Source: Gammaproteobacteria bacterium
GTDB lineage: Bacteria; Pseudomonadota; Gammaproteobacteria; SZUA-229
DNA length: 64,000 nt
NCBI GenBank assembly: GCA_029881795.1
Contig: JAOULX010000001.1
Span: 62,001 to 126,000 of the forward strand
Direction of reading: 5' to 3'
Below are positions 10,484 to 19,405 of this stretch, piece by piece. A program made the translations under genes and the position numbers. Below the pieces are notes generated by a model, which searched no databases, was not told where the DNA came from, and worked only from the letters and a program-made list of their open reading frames with translations. Every line of letters starts with the position of its first letter. The stretch's first letter is position 1.

Positions 10484-11266
10484 TCAAGAGTTTGATGCAG
10501 CAGTGCTGAGATAGCGTTGAGACCAGTTGCAGATGAGCTCGGCTACGTACTGGGCATCGCGGCGGTCAGATAAAATATGATCGGCAGTGTCGAGTGAAAT
10601 AAAGCTTTTTGGGTGTTTGAGTTGTGTGAATAAACGCTCAGCATGATCAATAGCAACAAGCTGGTCAGATTCGCCATGAAAAATAAGGCAGGCTTTACCG
10701 AGGCTGTTAAGGAGTTGCTGATAACGCTGTTGTTTCAGGTCAGCTAAAAACTGTGGCTTAACCGTATAGGCTTTTCCTGCGACATAAAATTCTGCTTCGC
10801 TGCCGGACTCAAGCTGTTGCAATGCCCTGCCAAAGTGATGCGTTACATGCGCAGGATCTGAGGGGGAGGCGATACTGACAACGGCGCGAATGTTTTCAAG
10901 CTGCGCCGCTGCCGCATAAGATGCAGTGCCACCCATACTGTGACCGATTAATAATTCGACTGTCTGATAATGTTGTTGTAGGTACTGGCTGGCGGCAGTG
11001 ATATCACCGATCATGGTGCTGAAATTACTGTCTGAAAAGTGTCCTTCGCTTTCACCTAAGCCAGTAAAGTCCAGTCGTAATACGGCGATATTATTTTTCG
11101 CAAGCTGCTGGCTGATGCGGTAGCTTGCCAGTGTTTCCTTAGTGCAGGTAAAACAGGGTGAAAAAATTGCAAAGTGACGGGGTTGTTCCGGCAGTTCAAG
11201 TCGCGCCGCTATTGTTATGCCACGGTCATTTACAAATGAGACATCGATGGATTGGAAACGCTTCAT
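10484..11266 (-). CDS. alpha/beta hydrolase (hydrolase half of the hydrolase-OsmC family)
   Basis: This 260-residue cytoplasmic serine hydrolase has nucleophile S110 in GHSMGG, an acid in HGESDQLV and a histidine in TADHI. Segments such as AVLRLDFTGLGESEG and SPSDPAHVTHHFGRAL match proteins in which this hydrolase is fused to a C-terminal OsmC peroxidase domain. Here the protein ends before any OsmC part, and I see no OsmC gene in the window. Its ATG overlaps the stop of the upstream DUF3301 gene (ATGA, 4 bp), so the two are translationally coupled. The substrate is unknown. Confidence 0.85.
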   Translation of the reverse strand: MKRFQSIDVSFVNDRGITIAARLELPEQPRHFAIFSPCFTCTKETLASYRISQQLAKNNIAVLRLDFTGLGESEGHFSDSNFSTMIGDITAASQYLQQHYQTVELLIGHSMGGTASYAAAAQLENIRAVVSIASPSDPAHVTHHFGRALQQLESGSEAEFYVAGKAYTVKPQFLADLKQQRYQQLLNSLGKACLIFHGESDQLVAIDHAERLFTQLKHPKSFISLDTADHILSDRRDAQYVAELICNWSQRYLSTAASNS

Positions 11267-11586
11267 AAAGCATCCTGATTGTCATAGGTGTGTAAATCCA
11301 TCTGAATTTCGCCAAGCCGCTGTCCGCGCATAATAATCACTCCCGTTTTACGCTCGCTGCCATCGATGCTGTACTCAAAATCATAATGTCGCACCAGCTG
11401 AAACAGGCTGGCATGGTGGTATTTAATTCGGGTCTGTTGCTTGACTACGGTATTGTCCAAAAACTGAACGTCGTGTTTTTTACAGATAATTTTACCAGCC
11501 TGGCGTGCCAGTTCTTTGACCCTGACAGTGTCAATCCAGTAAGCGGTGATAAAGAATAGTATAAAGAGATAGAATAATTGTTGCAT
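11263..11586 (-). CDS. DUF3301 family membrane-anchored protein
   Basis: This small protein of 107 aa has one N-terminal hydrophobic helix (about residues 3-18) and a soluble tail with basic and aromatic residues: a strand rich in Val/Gln (DNTVVKQQTRIK), then RHYDFEYSIDGSERKTG and a GQRLGEIQMD end. This layout fits the gammaproteobacterial DUF3301 family, which has no known function. It overlaps the hydrolase gene by 4 bp. Confidence 0.7.
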   Translation of the reverse strand: MQQLFYLFILFFITAYWIDTVRVKELARQAGKIICKKHDVQFLDNTVVKQQTRIKYHHASLFQLVRHYDFEYSIDGSERKTGVIIMRGQRLGEIQMDLHTYDNQDAL

Positions 11587-11626
11587 GCGACAGTAAGTTT
11601 GATTGTAAAAAGCGGCAGTATAGCAG

Positions 11627-11956
11627 TCATTTGTTGACGAGGTGGTCTATCGCGTTTTCCAGGCTAAGTAGTTTGTTGTCAACCTCGCTGCTAAACGCAG
11701 CGTTGAAGGGGGGGCTGAAATCTGTGAGCATTAACTCCAGTGAACGACAGATTTCACCCAGCTCTGCTTCATCATACATACCTGCTGAGCCTGCGAGCTT
11801 GTGCAGACATGATTCAAGACTGTTATCAGCAAAAGAGCCGTGTTCTTTGCAGCCCTGCCAGAGCTGACTGATGGCATCAAATTTTTCTGGCAATGAGCTG
11901 ATATAGCTAGCCTTAAGAGCTAGCAGCTTGTCCTCAATCGATGGTATATCTGACAT
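11627..11956 (-). CDS. stand-alone Hpt (histidine phosphotransfer) protein
   Basis: The 109-residue protein is an all-helical Hpt domain with the phospho-accepting H52 in LHKLAGSAGMY. Hpt proteins shuttle phosphate between receivers in phosphorelays. I prefer the ATG at 11956 (MSDIPS) because the homologous part starts there; longer in-frame starts exist, up to 12100. It is divergent from the stand-alone receiver at 12148, and no output domain is encoded in either gene. Confidence 0.8.
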   Translation of the reverse strand: MSDIPSIEDKLLALKASYISSLPEKFDAISQLWQGCKEHGSFADNSLESCLHKLAGSAGMYDEAELGEICRSLELMLTDFSPPFNAAFSSEVDNKLLSLENAIDHLVNK

Positions 11957-12147
11957 AACAAATCCATCTGTTGTCGAAAAGGGTATCATTGTTGTGGAAG
12001 CAGAGAGTCTATAATTTAAACGATATAAAATGATTTTACAATTCCATAATAAATGAACTATAGATATGGGATTGTCAGTTAAGATTTGACAGCTGTTCAT
12101 CGGTATAAAGAGAAGCGTTATATGAATAATTTAAGTCTGGAGCGGGT

Positions 12148-12531
12148 ATGTCAACAGTTTTAAAAAGAATACTTTATGCAGAGGATGAAAAAGATATTCA
12201 GAATATTATCCGTATAAGTCTTGAAGAGATTGGCGGCTTTGATATCAAGATATGTTCTTCCGGCGAGGAATTGCTGGCGTCTTATGAGGAGTTTTCTCCG
12301 GATCTGATTTTATTAGATGTGATGATGCCGGGACTGAGCGGCGTAGAAACCTATACGGCATTAAAAGAATTACCGCAATTCGATGATACGCCGGTGGTTT
12401 TTGTGACTGCAAAGGTGCAGGCAAATGAAATACTGGCTTATAAAGAGCTGGGTGCGATTGAGGTTATCAATAAACCGTTTAATCCTATGGAGCTGCCAGA
12501 GCGGCTCAGACAAATCTGGCAGGCTCGTTAA
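12148..12531 (+). CDS. single-domain response regulator
   Basis: This CheY-like receiver has no output domain (127 aa). The acidic pair is E12/D13 (AEDE), the phospho-acceptor is D57 in LILLDVMMPG, the switch threonine lies in FVTAK, and the invariant lysine in NKPFNP. A clear Shine-Dalgarno (GGAG, spacing 7) precedes the ATG. The divergent neighbour is an Hpt protein, so the pair probably forms the middle of a phosphorelay; the input could be the Cache kinase at 8337 or a hybrid kinase. Confidence 0.88.
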   Translation: MSTVLKRILYAEDEKDIQNIIRISLEEIGGFDIKICSSGEELLASYEEFSPDLILLDVMMPGLSGVETYTALKELPQFDDTPVVFVTAKVQANEILAYKELGAIEVINKPFNPMELPERLRQIWQAR

Positions 12532-12532
12532 A

Positions 12533-12910
12533 TCAGTCTGCAGTAACGGCAAATTTCTGGTTGAGGTATTCAATAATATCAGACGACTCGTATAACCAGC
12601 GACTGCCGTTCTCTTCCTCAATTTTCAGGCACGGGACTTTTATCTGTCCGCCTTTTTCCAGTAACTCTTTCCTATGAACAGTGTCATTGGCGGCATCACG
12701 GTATTCGATGTCAATATTCAGGGCGTGAATGGCGCGCCGGGTTTTGATACAAAACGGACAGGCATAAAACTGATAAAGTGATAATTTATCAGCCTGCTGT
12801 TGTGCGCTTGCTTGCTCTGCATCGGAGCGATTCATTTGTTTGGGTAGCGTCAGACGGCTGATTAAAACGATTAACAGGCCGAGAGCGTTGCGAAGTAACT
12901 TTAAAAGCAT
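12533..12910 (-). CDS. membrane-anchored glutaredoxin
   Basis: This 125-aa protein has an N-terminal hydrophobic anchor (LLRNALGLLIVLISRL) and a glutaredoxin domain with the dithiol site CPFC in YACPFCIKTRRAI. The cis-Pro is in KVPCLKI and the C-terminal glutathione-binding segment in YESSDIIEYL. It probably faces the cytoplasm from the inner membrane. The ATG at 12910 has GGGA about 7 bases upstream; a TTG at 12925 would add five residues. The stop lies 1 bp from that of the convergent receiver gene. Confidence 0.85.
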   Translation of the reverse strand: MLLKLLRNALGLLIVLISRLTLPKQMNRSDAEQASAQQQADKLSLYQFYACPFCIKTRRAIHALNIDIEYRDAANDTVHRKELLEKGGQIKVPCLKIEEENGSRWLYESSDIIEYLNQKFAVTAD

Positions 12911-13110
12911 GGAATAATCCCGCAAGAAAAAACGCCATTATAATCCAGCAAGCGCTGAGAAGCCTATACCCACTTGGTATTGTTTTTCTGCACTATTGTG
13001 ATCTGCTCAGGCAGATAGCAAAAGCCTGCGACATTATGCCACATTCACGCCGCCTGTTTGATTGAGTAGTATTCCTTAACGATGAGTTTTCAATAATTAA
13101 GGGCGTGACT

Positions 13111-14037
13111 ATGATGATCAGACCAATAAAAAACACCGTAACTTTGATCTTGCTATTGATGACAGGACTGCTACTGCAAGCCTGCGAGCAAAATACGCCT
13201 GCCGGTAACGATGACACGGTCTCGCTGACCAGTTCATACCGCGTTGAATATTTATCGGATATGTCGATGATTAGCGAAGGTAAAAGCGTCTTTAGTCTGC
13301 AGATCAGTGATCGCGCCAGCGGTAATTTGCTGCCTGGTCTGAATGTCAGCGTCATGCCAATGATGACGATGACGGTCGGTCATATGCATGACAGCCCGGT
13401 CGGAGAGGTGACAGATAATGGTGACGGGACTTATCAGGCGACTGTGTATTATCTGATGCCGTCAACGATGATGAATGGCGACCCGATGGGTGACTGGGAT
13501 TTACAGGTAATGATTGGCGGCATGGCGGGTGAGGTCGCACATTTTAATCCGCAGGTGATGATGTCAATGGGGGATACTGTTAAGGCAACATTAATGGGCC
13601 AAAACGATATGATTATGGGCATGATGGCACCTGAAAAGCGTAAGTATTTTCTTTTCAAAGAAAGTCTGATGGGTATGACGGGTAATCATAGCTTTAGCCT
13701 GTTTTTAGCGGCACGTGAAAGTATGATGAGTCACGTCGCGGTCTATCCGGGGGCTATTTTAAATGCCGGCAGCGCAGACTATGAGCTGAGCGTGGCGTCA
13801 GTTACAGTAGAAGTGTCAACGGATACTACTAACTGGTCAGTGGCGGCTGCAAACGGAAATGGTTACTGGTCGGTAACAGGTTTGTCAGGGCTGGTTGATG
13901 GAGATACCTCTGATATTTATGTGCGCCTGAGTGTCAATGGAGAGCGTAAAACTACCGATGGTAATACAGCAGCCGGTGATGGCAGCAATGATTACGCGGT
14001 GTTTAGCGTAACCCCTGGCATGACGATGTCGATGTGA
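13111..14037 (+). CDS. methionine-rich lipoprotein with YtkA-like domain
   Basis: A lipoprotein signal (lipobox LLQAC, cysteine near residue 25) is followed by a beta-rich domain. It contains an unusually Met/His-rich stretch (MPMMTMTVGHMHD) and GDGTYQATVYYLMP then MGDWDLQVMI, a layout like YtkA/FixH-type immunoglobulin-like domains. Met is abundant through the first two thirds. The Met-His clustering suggests Cu(I) or another soft metal as ligand; that is an inference. AAGGG sits 7 bp before the ATG at 13111. It is first in a three-gene envelope cluster: outer-membrane barrel 10 bp downstream, then a thioredoxin-like lipoprotein. Confidence 0.7.
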   Translation: MMIRPIKNTVTLILLLMTGLLLQACEQNTPAGNDDTVSLTSSYRVEYLSDMSMISEGKSVFSLQISDRASGNLLPGLNVSVMPMMTMTVGHMHDSPVGEVTDNGDGTYQATVYYLMPSTMMNGDPMGDWDLQVMIGGMAGEVAHFNPQVMMSMGDTVKATLMGQNDMIMGMMAPEKRKYFLFKESLMGMTGNHSFSLFLAARESMMSHVAVYPGAILNAGSADYELSVASVTVEVSTDTTNWSVAAANGNGYWSVTGLSGLVDGDTSDIYVRLSVNGERKTTDGNTAAGDGSNDYAVFSVTPGMTMSM

Positions 14038-14047
14038 TTAACTGAGA

Positions 14048-15016
14048 ATGCGTTGTCTTCGATCGATGGCTAAATCAGTGAGTGTGTTGACCGCCGCTGC
14101 ACTGTTTTATGCGACAGATGTTAATTCGGCGTCGTGCTGCGGCGGTGGCTCTGCAGCGTCATTGATCTTGCCAAAATCAGGCAGACAGATGCTGGATCTC
14201 TCAGTGGACACAGAGGCTTATGATGGTTTCTGGAACAGTGAAGGCCAGCATCTGGCTGATCCGCCGGGCTCGGTTTTATCGCAAACCCGCCTTAATCTTG
14301 GGATTGGCTACCGCTTAACTGACAACTGGCAAAGCAGTCTGGTGATGCCATTTATCTGGAACGATAATGAGTACGCCGGTTTCACCTCAAAAACCAGCGG
14401 GCCGGGTGATGCCACTGCCAGTCTCTGGTATGAGGCCTTTGATGGCATAACCTGCGTCTGGCAAGTGAATTCATTGGCAGATTTAAAACCATCAATCTAT
14501 TACGGTCTGACCATGACGATACCGACAGGTATTTCACCGTATGATGAAGTGACAAACAGCTTTGATATTACCGGCAGAGGTTTTTACCGGCTCGATGCCA
14601 GCGTATTGATTGATAAAACCATCTTTCCATGGAATGCGACCTTGCAGTATGTTTATGGCGTCAATTTTGAACGCCCGATAAACCGTGAATACGGCAACTA
14701 TATCGAACCTTATGAAAAAAACCTGGGCGAGCGTTCACTAGCAACGCTGTCGTTTGGTTACAGTTATCAAACTGACAAGGCGGAGGTGATCACAGTCACA
14801 CTGGCCTATTCTGATTTAACAGAAGCCGCAGGAGAAATTGACGGCCAGACAGACCAGACTACTGGTCTTGGTAAAACCTCACTGGCACTGACGCTGGCGT
14901 ATTCAAATTTTAAAAAAGACTGGATCTATAAACTGACGTTTAGTCAGGCCGATGCTGGTTATAATTTCCCGCAAACCGAAGTATTGAGCCTGGGAGTGAG
15001 TCATGTCTATTTCTAA
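14048..15016 (+). CDS. outer-membrane beta-barrel protein with N-terminal CCGGG motif
   Basis: The 322-residue precursor has a signal peptide followed at once by a CCGGGSAAS motif in the mature N-terminus. The rest is a run of amphipathic strands typical of small transporter-like outer-membrane barrels, ending in aromatic Phe (LGVSHVYF), the usual signal for Bam insertion. MAKSV at 14066 is an alternative start. The vicinal cysteines could bind a metal. The next gene overlaps it by 14 bp, so the cluster is translated together. No specific family was recognised with certainty. Confidence 0.7.
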   Translation: MRCLRSMAKSVSVLTAAALFYATDVNSASCCGGGSAASLILPKSGRQMLDLSVDTEAYDGFWNSEGQHLADPPGSVLSQTRLNLGIGYRLTDNWQSSLVMPFIWNDNEYAGFTSKTSGPGDATASLWYEAFDGITCVWQVNSLADLKPSIYYGLTMTIPTGISPYDEVTNSFDITGRGFYRLDASVLIDKTIFPWNATLQYVYGVNFERPINREYGNYIEPYEKNLGERSLATLSFGYSYQTDKAEVITVTLAYSDLTEAAGEIDGQTDQTTGLGKTSLALTLAYSNFKKDWIYKLTFSQADAGYNFPQTEVLSLGVSHVYF

Positions 15017-15545
15017 GCTGATGTTACTGATTGCGTTGTTAAGTCTGACTGGCTGTGGTGGAGAATTAGACGACCTTAGCCCGAGCGGAGAGAACATGAC
15101 GGTGCCAGTGGTGCCCGGTAGCAGCGGTGTCCAGGTCAGCCAGCAGGCGATAGACTTTGTATTAAATGACACGCTCAATGTGCCGCTAACATTATCGGCT
15201 GAATATCCTGCAGCTGATGCTTTGGTGTTGTATTTTACAATGTGGTGTCCGGTTTGTGACAGTCACATGGGTTATATGCGACAGTATATCAGGCCGAATT
15301 TTCCGAACGTGAGTTTTTATATGATTGATTATGTTTCAGGTTCAGTGACTGCATCACGTCAGGCGCAGCTCTCAAATGGCTACACAGATTTCAGCGTGAT
15401 GGTTGATGAGTATCAGCAGATACAGGATTTATATAACGCTACAATGGGCACAACTATTGTGATAGATAGCACAGGCATTGTGCGTATGAATGAAGACTTT
15501 AAAGACGGAGTAAAGTTATATGAGACTTTGTCACTGTTGCCCTGA
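15003..15545 (+). CDS. thioredoxin-like (TlpA-type) lipoprotein
   Basis: This 180-aa protein has a lipobox (LTGC, cysteine near residue 18) and a periplasmic thioredoxin fold. The redox site is WCPVC in FTMWCPVCDSHMGYM, and a cis-Pro-like region (TTIVIDSTGIV) follows. It probably reduces or oxidises disulfides, or loads metal, on the partner proteins of this cluster. GGAG lies 7 bp before the ATG, inside the barrel gene. Confidence 0.82.
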   Translation: MSISKLMLLIALLSLTGCGGELDDLSPSGENMTVPVVPGSSGVQVSQQAIDFVLNDTLNVPLTLSAEYPAADALVLYFTMWCPVCDSHMGYMRQYIRPNFPNVSFYMIDYVSGSVTASRQAQLSNGYTDFSVMVDEYQQIQDLYNATMGTTIVIDSTGIVRMNEDFKDGVKLYETLSLLP

Positions 15546-15552
15546 TGTACTA

Positions 15553-16116
15553 TTAACCGGTAAAGGCCTGAGCTGAGTTCAGGTAAGTCAGTTCGTCGGC
15601 ACTGCTTGCTCTGCCGAGAATTCGGTTGCGGTGAGGAAAGCGGCCAAAGCGCTTTACAATATCACGGTGATGTCTGGCAAATCTTAAATTGGCATCCAGT
15701 TGATGTTTTTCAAACAAGCTCACCGATAAATCCTGGTCTGCCAGATTTTCACTGTGCATTAGCGGCATGATTAAAAAAGCCACTTTATCGGCAGCAATCT
15801 GCTCATCAAATTGTAATGAAAGCGCATGCTTGCTGATCGTGACGGCTTGTTTTTCCGTCGAAAAACATTTAGCGAGACCTCGGTACATATTTAAAGGTAG
15901 CTGATCCAGTACAATACACAGAGCCAGACAGCCCTGCGCACTGTGTTGCCAGTGTTGCAGCTTATTGTCGGCGGCCAGAACCCATAAGCGCTCAAACTTT
16001 TCTGTTATTTCCTTATCAGTCTCAACCTCAGCCACAAACCAGTGCTTATTCATCGGCTCAGTGAACCAGTAGTGCAACAAATACTCTTGCTCAGCATCAC
16101 CGGTTGTGGCGGTCAT
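15553..16116 (-). CDS. DUF924 family protein
   Basis: This helical, TPR-like cytoplasmic protein of 187 aa matches the DUF924 family. It has an N-terminal HYWFTEP..WF segment, a central CIVLDQLPLNMYRG (the family's LDQ-PRN-RG-like motif) and a C-terminal FGRFPHRN. The function is unknown. It lies 4 bp downstream of the peroxiredoxin gene and is likely in its operon. Confidence 0.85.
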   Translation of the reverse strand: MTATTGDAEQEYLLHYWFTEPMNKHWFVAEVETDKEITEKFERLWVLAADNKLQHWQHSAQGCLALCIVLDQLPLNMYRGLAKCFSTEKQAVTISKHALSLQFDEQIAADKVAFLIMPLMHSENLADQDLSVSLFEKHQLDANLRFARHHRDIVKRFGRFPHRNRILGRASSADELTYLNSAQAFTG

Positions 16117-16120
16117 GCTG

Positions 16121-16588
16121 TTATAAACCGGCTTTGATAAAATCTAATATCTCTGCGGCATGACCGTCAGCGGTCACACCGTATTTGGCGTATTTCAGAA
16201 TGCCGTTTTTATCGATCACAAAAGTTGAACGGACAATACCCATTTTTGTAATGCCGTCCTTGCCTTTATCCTGCCAAACGCCATAGTCATCGCAGAGTTT
16301 GCCACTGGTGTCCGCCAGTAAAGTAAGGTTAAGGTTGAATTTATTTATAAAGTCACAGTGACTTTGCGCATTGTCTTTACTGACGCCTAAAATGACGCAG
16401 TCAAGTTGATCGAATTGATCTTTCATAGCAGTAAACTGGTTGGCCTCAATGGTACAGCCGCTGGTATCGTCTTTAGGATAAAAGTAAAGAACCACATTCT
16501 TCTGTTGTGCGAAATCTGATAATGAAACCGCATTATTATTTTGATCGCTGCTGCTAAAATCAGCTGCAGGCTGGTTGACAGATAACAT
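16121..16588 (-). CDS. bcp: thioredoxin-dependent peroxiredoxin, BCP/PrxQ type
   Basis: This peroxiredoxin (155 aa) reduces hydroperoxides. The peroxidatic cysteine is C45 in DDTSGCTIEANQF, where the usual PGCT is SGCT. The common PrxQ resolving cysteine five residues later is absent (asparagine there), so the enzyme is either 1-Cys or uses one of the later cysteines (QLDCVIL or SHCDF). The AGGAG Shine-Dalgarno abuts a first ATG (16594), so the second ATG at 16588 is the likely start. Confidence 0.92.
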   Translation of the reverse strand: MLSVNQPAADFSSSDQNNNAVSLSDFAQQKNVVLYFYPKDDTSGCTIEANQFTAMKDQFDQLDCVILGVSKDNAQSHCDFINKFNLNLTLLADTSGKLCDDYGVWQDKGKDGITKMGIVRSTFVIDKNGILKYAKYGVTADGHAAEILDFIKAGL

Positions 16589-16912
16589 AGTCATCTCCTT
16601 TGAGTTTTAAGTTGTATTAAGTGTAGCAAGCCTTGCAGAGATAGTAATACGAACTTTTTAAGGGTTATAGTGACAACAGTGGTGGCTTTAAACAGGAACT
16701 GGTCGTCTAGGGATTTATAAAAATGGACTGTTGCCTGTCGTATAAAGCCAGTATAACGGATAATATCTATGTGTTACAGGCTGATGGCGGGTACTGATGT
16801 TGTTGCTGGTGTTTGGCTGTAACGATAAGTATTATCGACAGAGCAAGAGCTATGCGGTTACAAAGCATAAAAATAAACTCTAAGAAGAAAAACAATAGTT
16901 AGGAGGTTGGCG
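16589..16912. other. intergenic region upstream of the first hybrid kinase
   Basis: About 320 bp without a gene separate divergent bcp and the hybrid kinase. It ends with a strong AGGAGG (16901-16906), six bases before a TTG, which fixes the kinase start. I see no clear operator or stem-loop. Confidence 0.5.
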
Positions 16913-18667
16913 TTGAATCATCAGCTAGTGCTTCAGAAGGATTATAGTCAGGATATATTGTTTAAACAAATTCAGACACTAAATAAATCGGCATACTTTA
17001 TACTGATAACTTATGCTGTTACCGCCGCTGCCTTTGTGTTTGTAATGTGGGGAGAGGTTTCTTATAAAATCTTGATTATTTGGAGTTCACTGTTCGCAAC
17101 AATATTGCTGCTGCGTGCATTTATTCATTATAAGTTTAACCCTAAACTGACACCTGAGAATTCAAGGTTATATGGTTATTACATTGTCTGTACACTGGGT
17201 ATAACAGGGCTGACTTGGGGGCTTGGTGTAATGCTAATGTTTCCGGGGCTTGATCAGGCCTATCAGTTTTTTATTATTTTTATAATAGCGGGTATTGGTA
17301 GTTCGGCATTTTCATCAAATATTATTTTTTTACAGGGGCTTTATGCTTTTTTCCCGGCGCTGATATTCCCGCTGGCAATCAGAATGCTGCTTATGGATGA
17401 GCGATTATATGTGATCATGGGCGCAGTTATCATGGTGTTTATGGTATCACTGTACTATTTTAGTAAGAACCTTAATGGTGCGTTGGTAGAAACACTGGCT
17501 TTACGTTTTGAAAACTCAGATCTGGTTGAGCAGTTGAAAATACAGAAATCTGAAGCTGAGTCTGCAAATCTGGCGAAGTCAAAGTTTCTTGCCGCAGCAA
17601 GTCATGATCTCAGGCAGCCATTACATGCACTGATGCTGAATGTAACCTTGCTGGATGAGCGTAACAATAGTGATGAAAACAGGCCGGTTATTCAGAATAT
17701 TTTTAATTCAGTCAGTTCGCTCGAAGGATTATTCAATTCTCTACTTGATGTATCACGGCTCGATGCGGGTGTGGTTGTGCCCGATCCTGTTCATTTCAAG
17801 CTGGCAACCATACTGAAAAAATTGAACACGGATTATAAATTGGTTGCCGATGAAAAAGGTTTAGTGCTAACAATACCAGAGACCGACTTAGTAGCATTGA
17901 CAGACCCGGTGTTGCTGGAAAGAATTCTTCGTAATCTTGTTTTAAATGGTATCCGTTATACAAATAAAGGTACGGTCAAGCTTGCTGTAAAAGAGAATAA
18001 TGGAAAGATTGATTTTATAGTAAGTGATAGTGGAATAGGTATTGAAAAAGAAGATATCGATTCAATCTTTGAGGAATTTGTACAGCTTAATAATCCGGAG
18101 AGAGACCGCAGTAAAGGGCTGGGTTTGGGCTTATCAATAGTGAAGCGATTGAGTGATCTGCTGGGCTGTGGTATCTATGTGCAGTCCTGTGTCGGTCAAT
18201 CGACAGCGTTTTGTTTTTCAGTGCCGTCAGGGGATGCTGATCTGGTCAGTCAGCAGGCAGCAGATCAATGCGAATTCACACCGATTCCTGTGGATCATTT
18301 TGTTGTCATTATCGATGATGAAAAAAGTATCAGGGAAGGTTTGCAGCGACTGCTTGAGAGCTGGTGTTGTACCGTGCTGGCTTTTGGTTCTGAAGAAGAG
18401 GCTCTGGAAGTCCTTAAAGAATATGAATACCCTCCAGACGTGCTGCTTGTTGATTACCGTTTGCGCAAGAACAGGACAGGCATAGAAGCAATTACGGCGA
18501 TCAATGATTTGTTTGATCAGCTTATTCCCGCTCTGATTATTACTGGTGATACATCAAGTGAGCGACTCAAAGAGGCAGAGAGTAGTGGTTATCGACTATT
18601 ACATAAACCGCTGCACCCATCGAAACTGCGAATATTTTTGCAAAATCTGACGCGTATTAAACAGTAA
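16913..18667 (+). CDS. membrane hybrid histidine kinase (HK-REC), module 1
   Basis: The protein (584 aa from TTG 16913) has an N-terminal multi-pass membrane domain (about six helices, residues 25-190) with almost no periplasmic loop. A coiled linker, the HisKA domain with H231 in AAASHDLRQPLHAL, HATPase (GLGLGLSIVKRL) and a C-terminal receiver with D514 in LLVDYRL follow. It converges with a LuxR-type regulator 7 bp away. The same order and nearly the same length recur at 46699, so these are paralogous modules. With no sensor loop, the stimulus may be membrane-related; this is inferred. Confidence 0.88.
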   Translation: MNHQLVLQKDYSQDILFKQIQTLNKSAYFILITYAVTAAAFVFVMWGEVSYKILIIWSSLFATILLLRAFIHYKFNPKLTPENSRLYGYYIVCTLGITGLTWGLGVMLMFPGLDQAYQFFIIFIIAGIGSSAFSSNIIFLQGLYAFFPALIFPLAIRMLLMDERLYVIMGAVIMVFMVSLYYFSKNLNGALVETLALRFENSDLVEQLKIQKSEAESANLAKSKFLAAASHDLRQPLHALMLNVTLLDERNNSDENRPVIQNIFNSVSSLEGLFNSLLDVSRLDAGVVVPDPVHFKLATILKKLNTDYKLVADEKGLVLTIPETDLVALTDPVLLERILRNLVLNGIRYTNKGTVKLAVKENNGKIDFIVSDSGIGIEKEDIDSIFEEFVQLNNPERDRSKGLGLGLSIVKRLSDLLGCGIYVQSCVGQSTAFCFSVPSGDADLVSQQAADQCEFTPIPVDHFVVIIDDEKSIREGLQRLLESWCCTVLAFGSEEEALEVLKEYEYPPDVLLVDYRLRKNRTGIEAITAINDLFDQLIPALIITGDTSSERLKEAESSGYRLLHKPLHPSKLRIFLQNLTRIKQ

Positions 18668-18674
18668 ACCTGTT

Positions 18675-19301
18675 TTATGGCTTGTAGCCCAGTTTCTGAG
18701 CAGCAATCACAGCCTGGGTTCTGTTGGCAACACCGAGACTTTTTAGTAAGGCGGTGACGTGAGTTTTAATTGTCGCTTCGGTGCAGCTCAGGCTGTTTGC
18801 GATTTCTTTATTAGAGATGCCTGAAATTAACAGCGTTAATACTTCTTTCTGACGTGGGGTTAGTGCACTTTTATCAGATCCAGTATGACAGCCATTTGAG
18901 GCTGGCAAGATTTCTTTGGGGATATAAATGCCACCTGCTAGTACCAACTTTGTTGCGTTGAAAATCACCTGAGCGGATGATGTTTTAGGAATGTAGCCCA
19001 GAGCGCCGTTATTAAGGCATTGCTGCATTTCAAGCGGATCTTCGGAGCTTGATAAAATAATTATTGGCAATAAAGGGTATTTGTTAACAAGCTCTGTTAA
19101 AAGGCTTTGTCCATAAGCATCAGGTAAATTAAGGTCTAGCAGAACCAATGACAGATCCTGTTCACTGTTGATGATGTTTGAGGCAGACTGACAGGATTTT
19201 GATTTCAGAATTTGCAGGTCATCATCAATATCTTTAAGTATTATTTCCAGGCTATCAAGTAATAACTCATGGTCATCAACCAGTAATATCTTCGTTCCCA
19301 T
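18675..19301 (-). CDS. LuxR/NarL-family response regulator, module 1
   Basis: This 208-aa regulator has a receiver domain (phospho-acceptor D56 in LVLLDLNLPD) and a C-terminal helix-turn-helix of LuxR type (LTPRQKEVLTLLISGISNKEIA...TIKTHVTALL). It is the probable partner of the convergent hybrid kinase. Its start faces the inverted repeat at 19406-19435 and the lipoprotein at 19522, which makes that gene its most likely target, along with itself. Confidence 0.9.
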   Translation of the reverse strand: MGTKILLVDDHELLLDSLEIILKDIDDDLQILKSKSCQSASNIINSEQDLSLVLLDLNLPDAYGQSLLTELVNKYPLLPIIILSSSEDPLEMQQCLNNGALGYIPKTSSAQVIFNATKLVLAGGIYIPKEILPASNGCHTGSDKSALTPRQKEVLTLLISGISNKEIANSLSCTEATIKTHVTALLKSLGVANRTQAVIAAQKLGYKP

Positions 19302-19405
19302 TTGTTTGTTACATATCCCTGATCTTGGTTTAACGGATTCTATAATAGCATCAAAGTAACAAATTTATGTGTTTAATAAAATCCGCCATTAGTAGAGCCG
19401 GTTAA

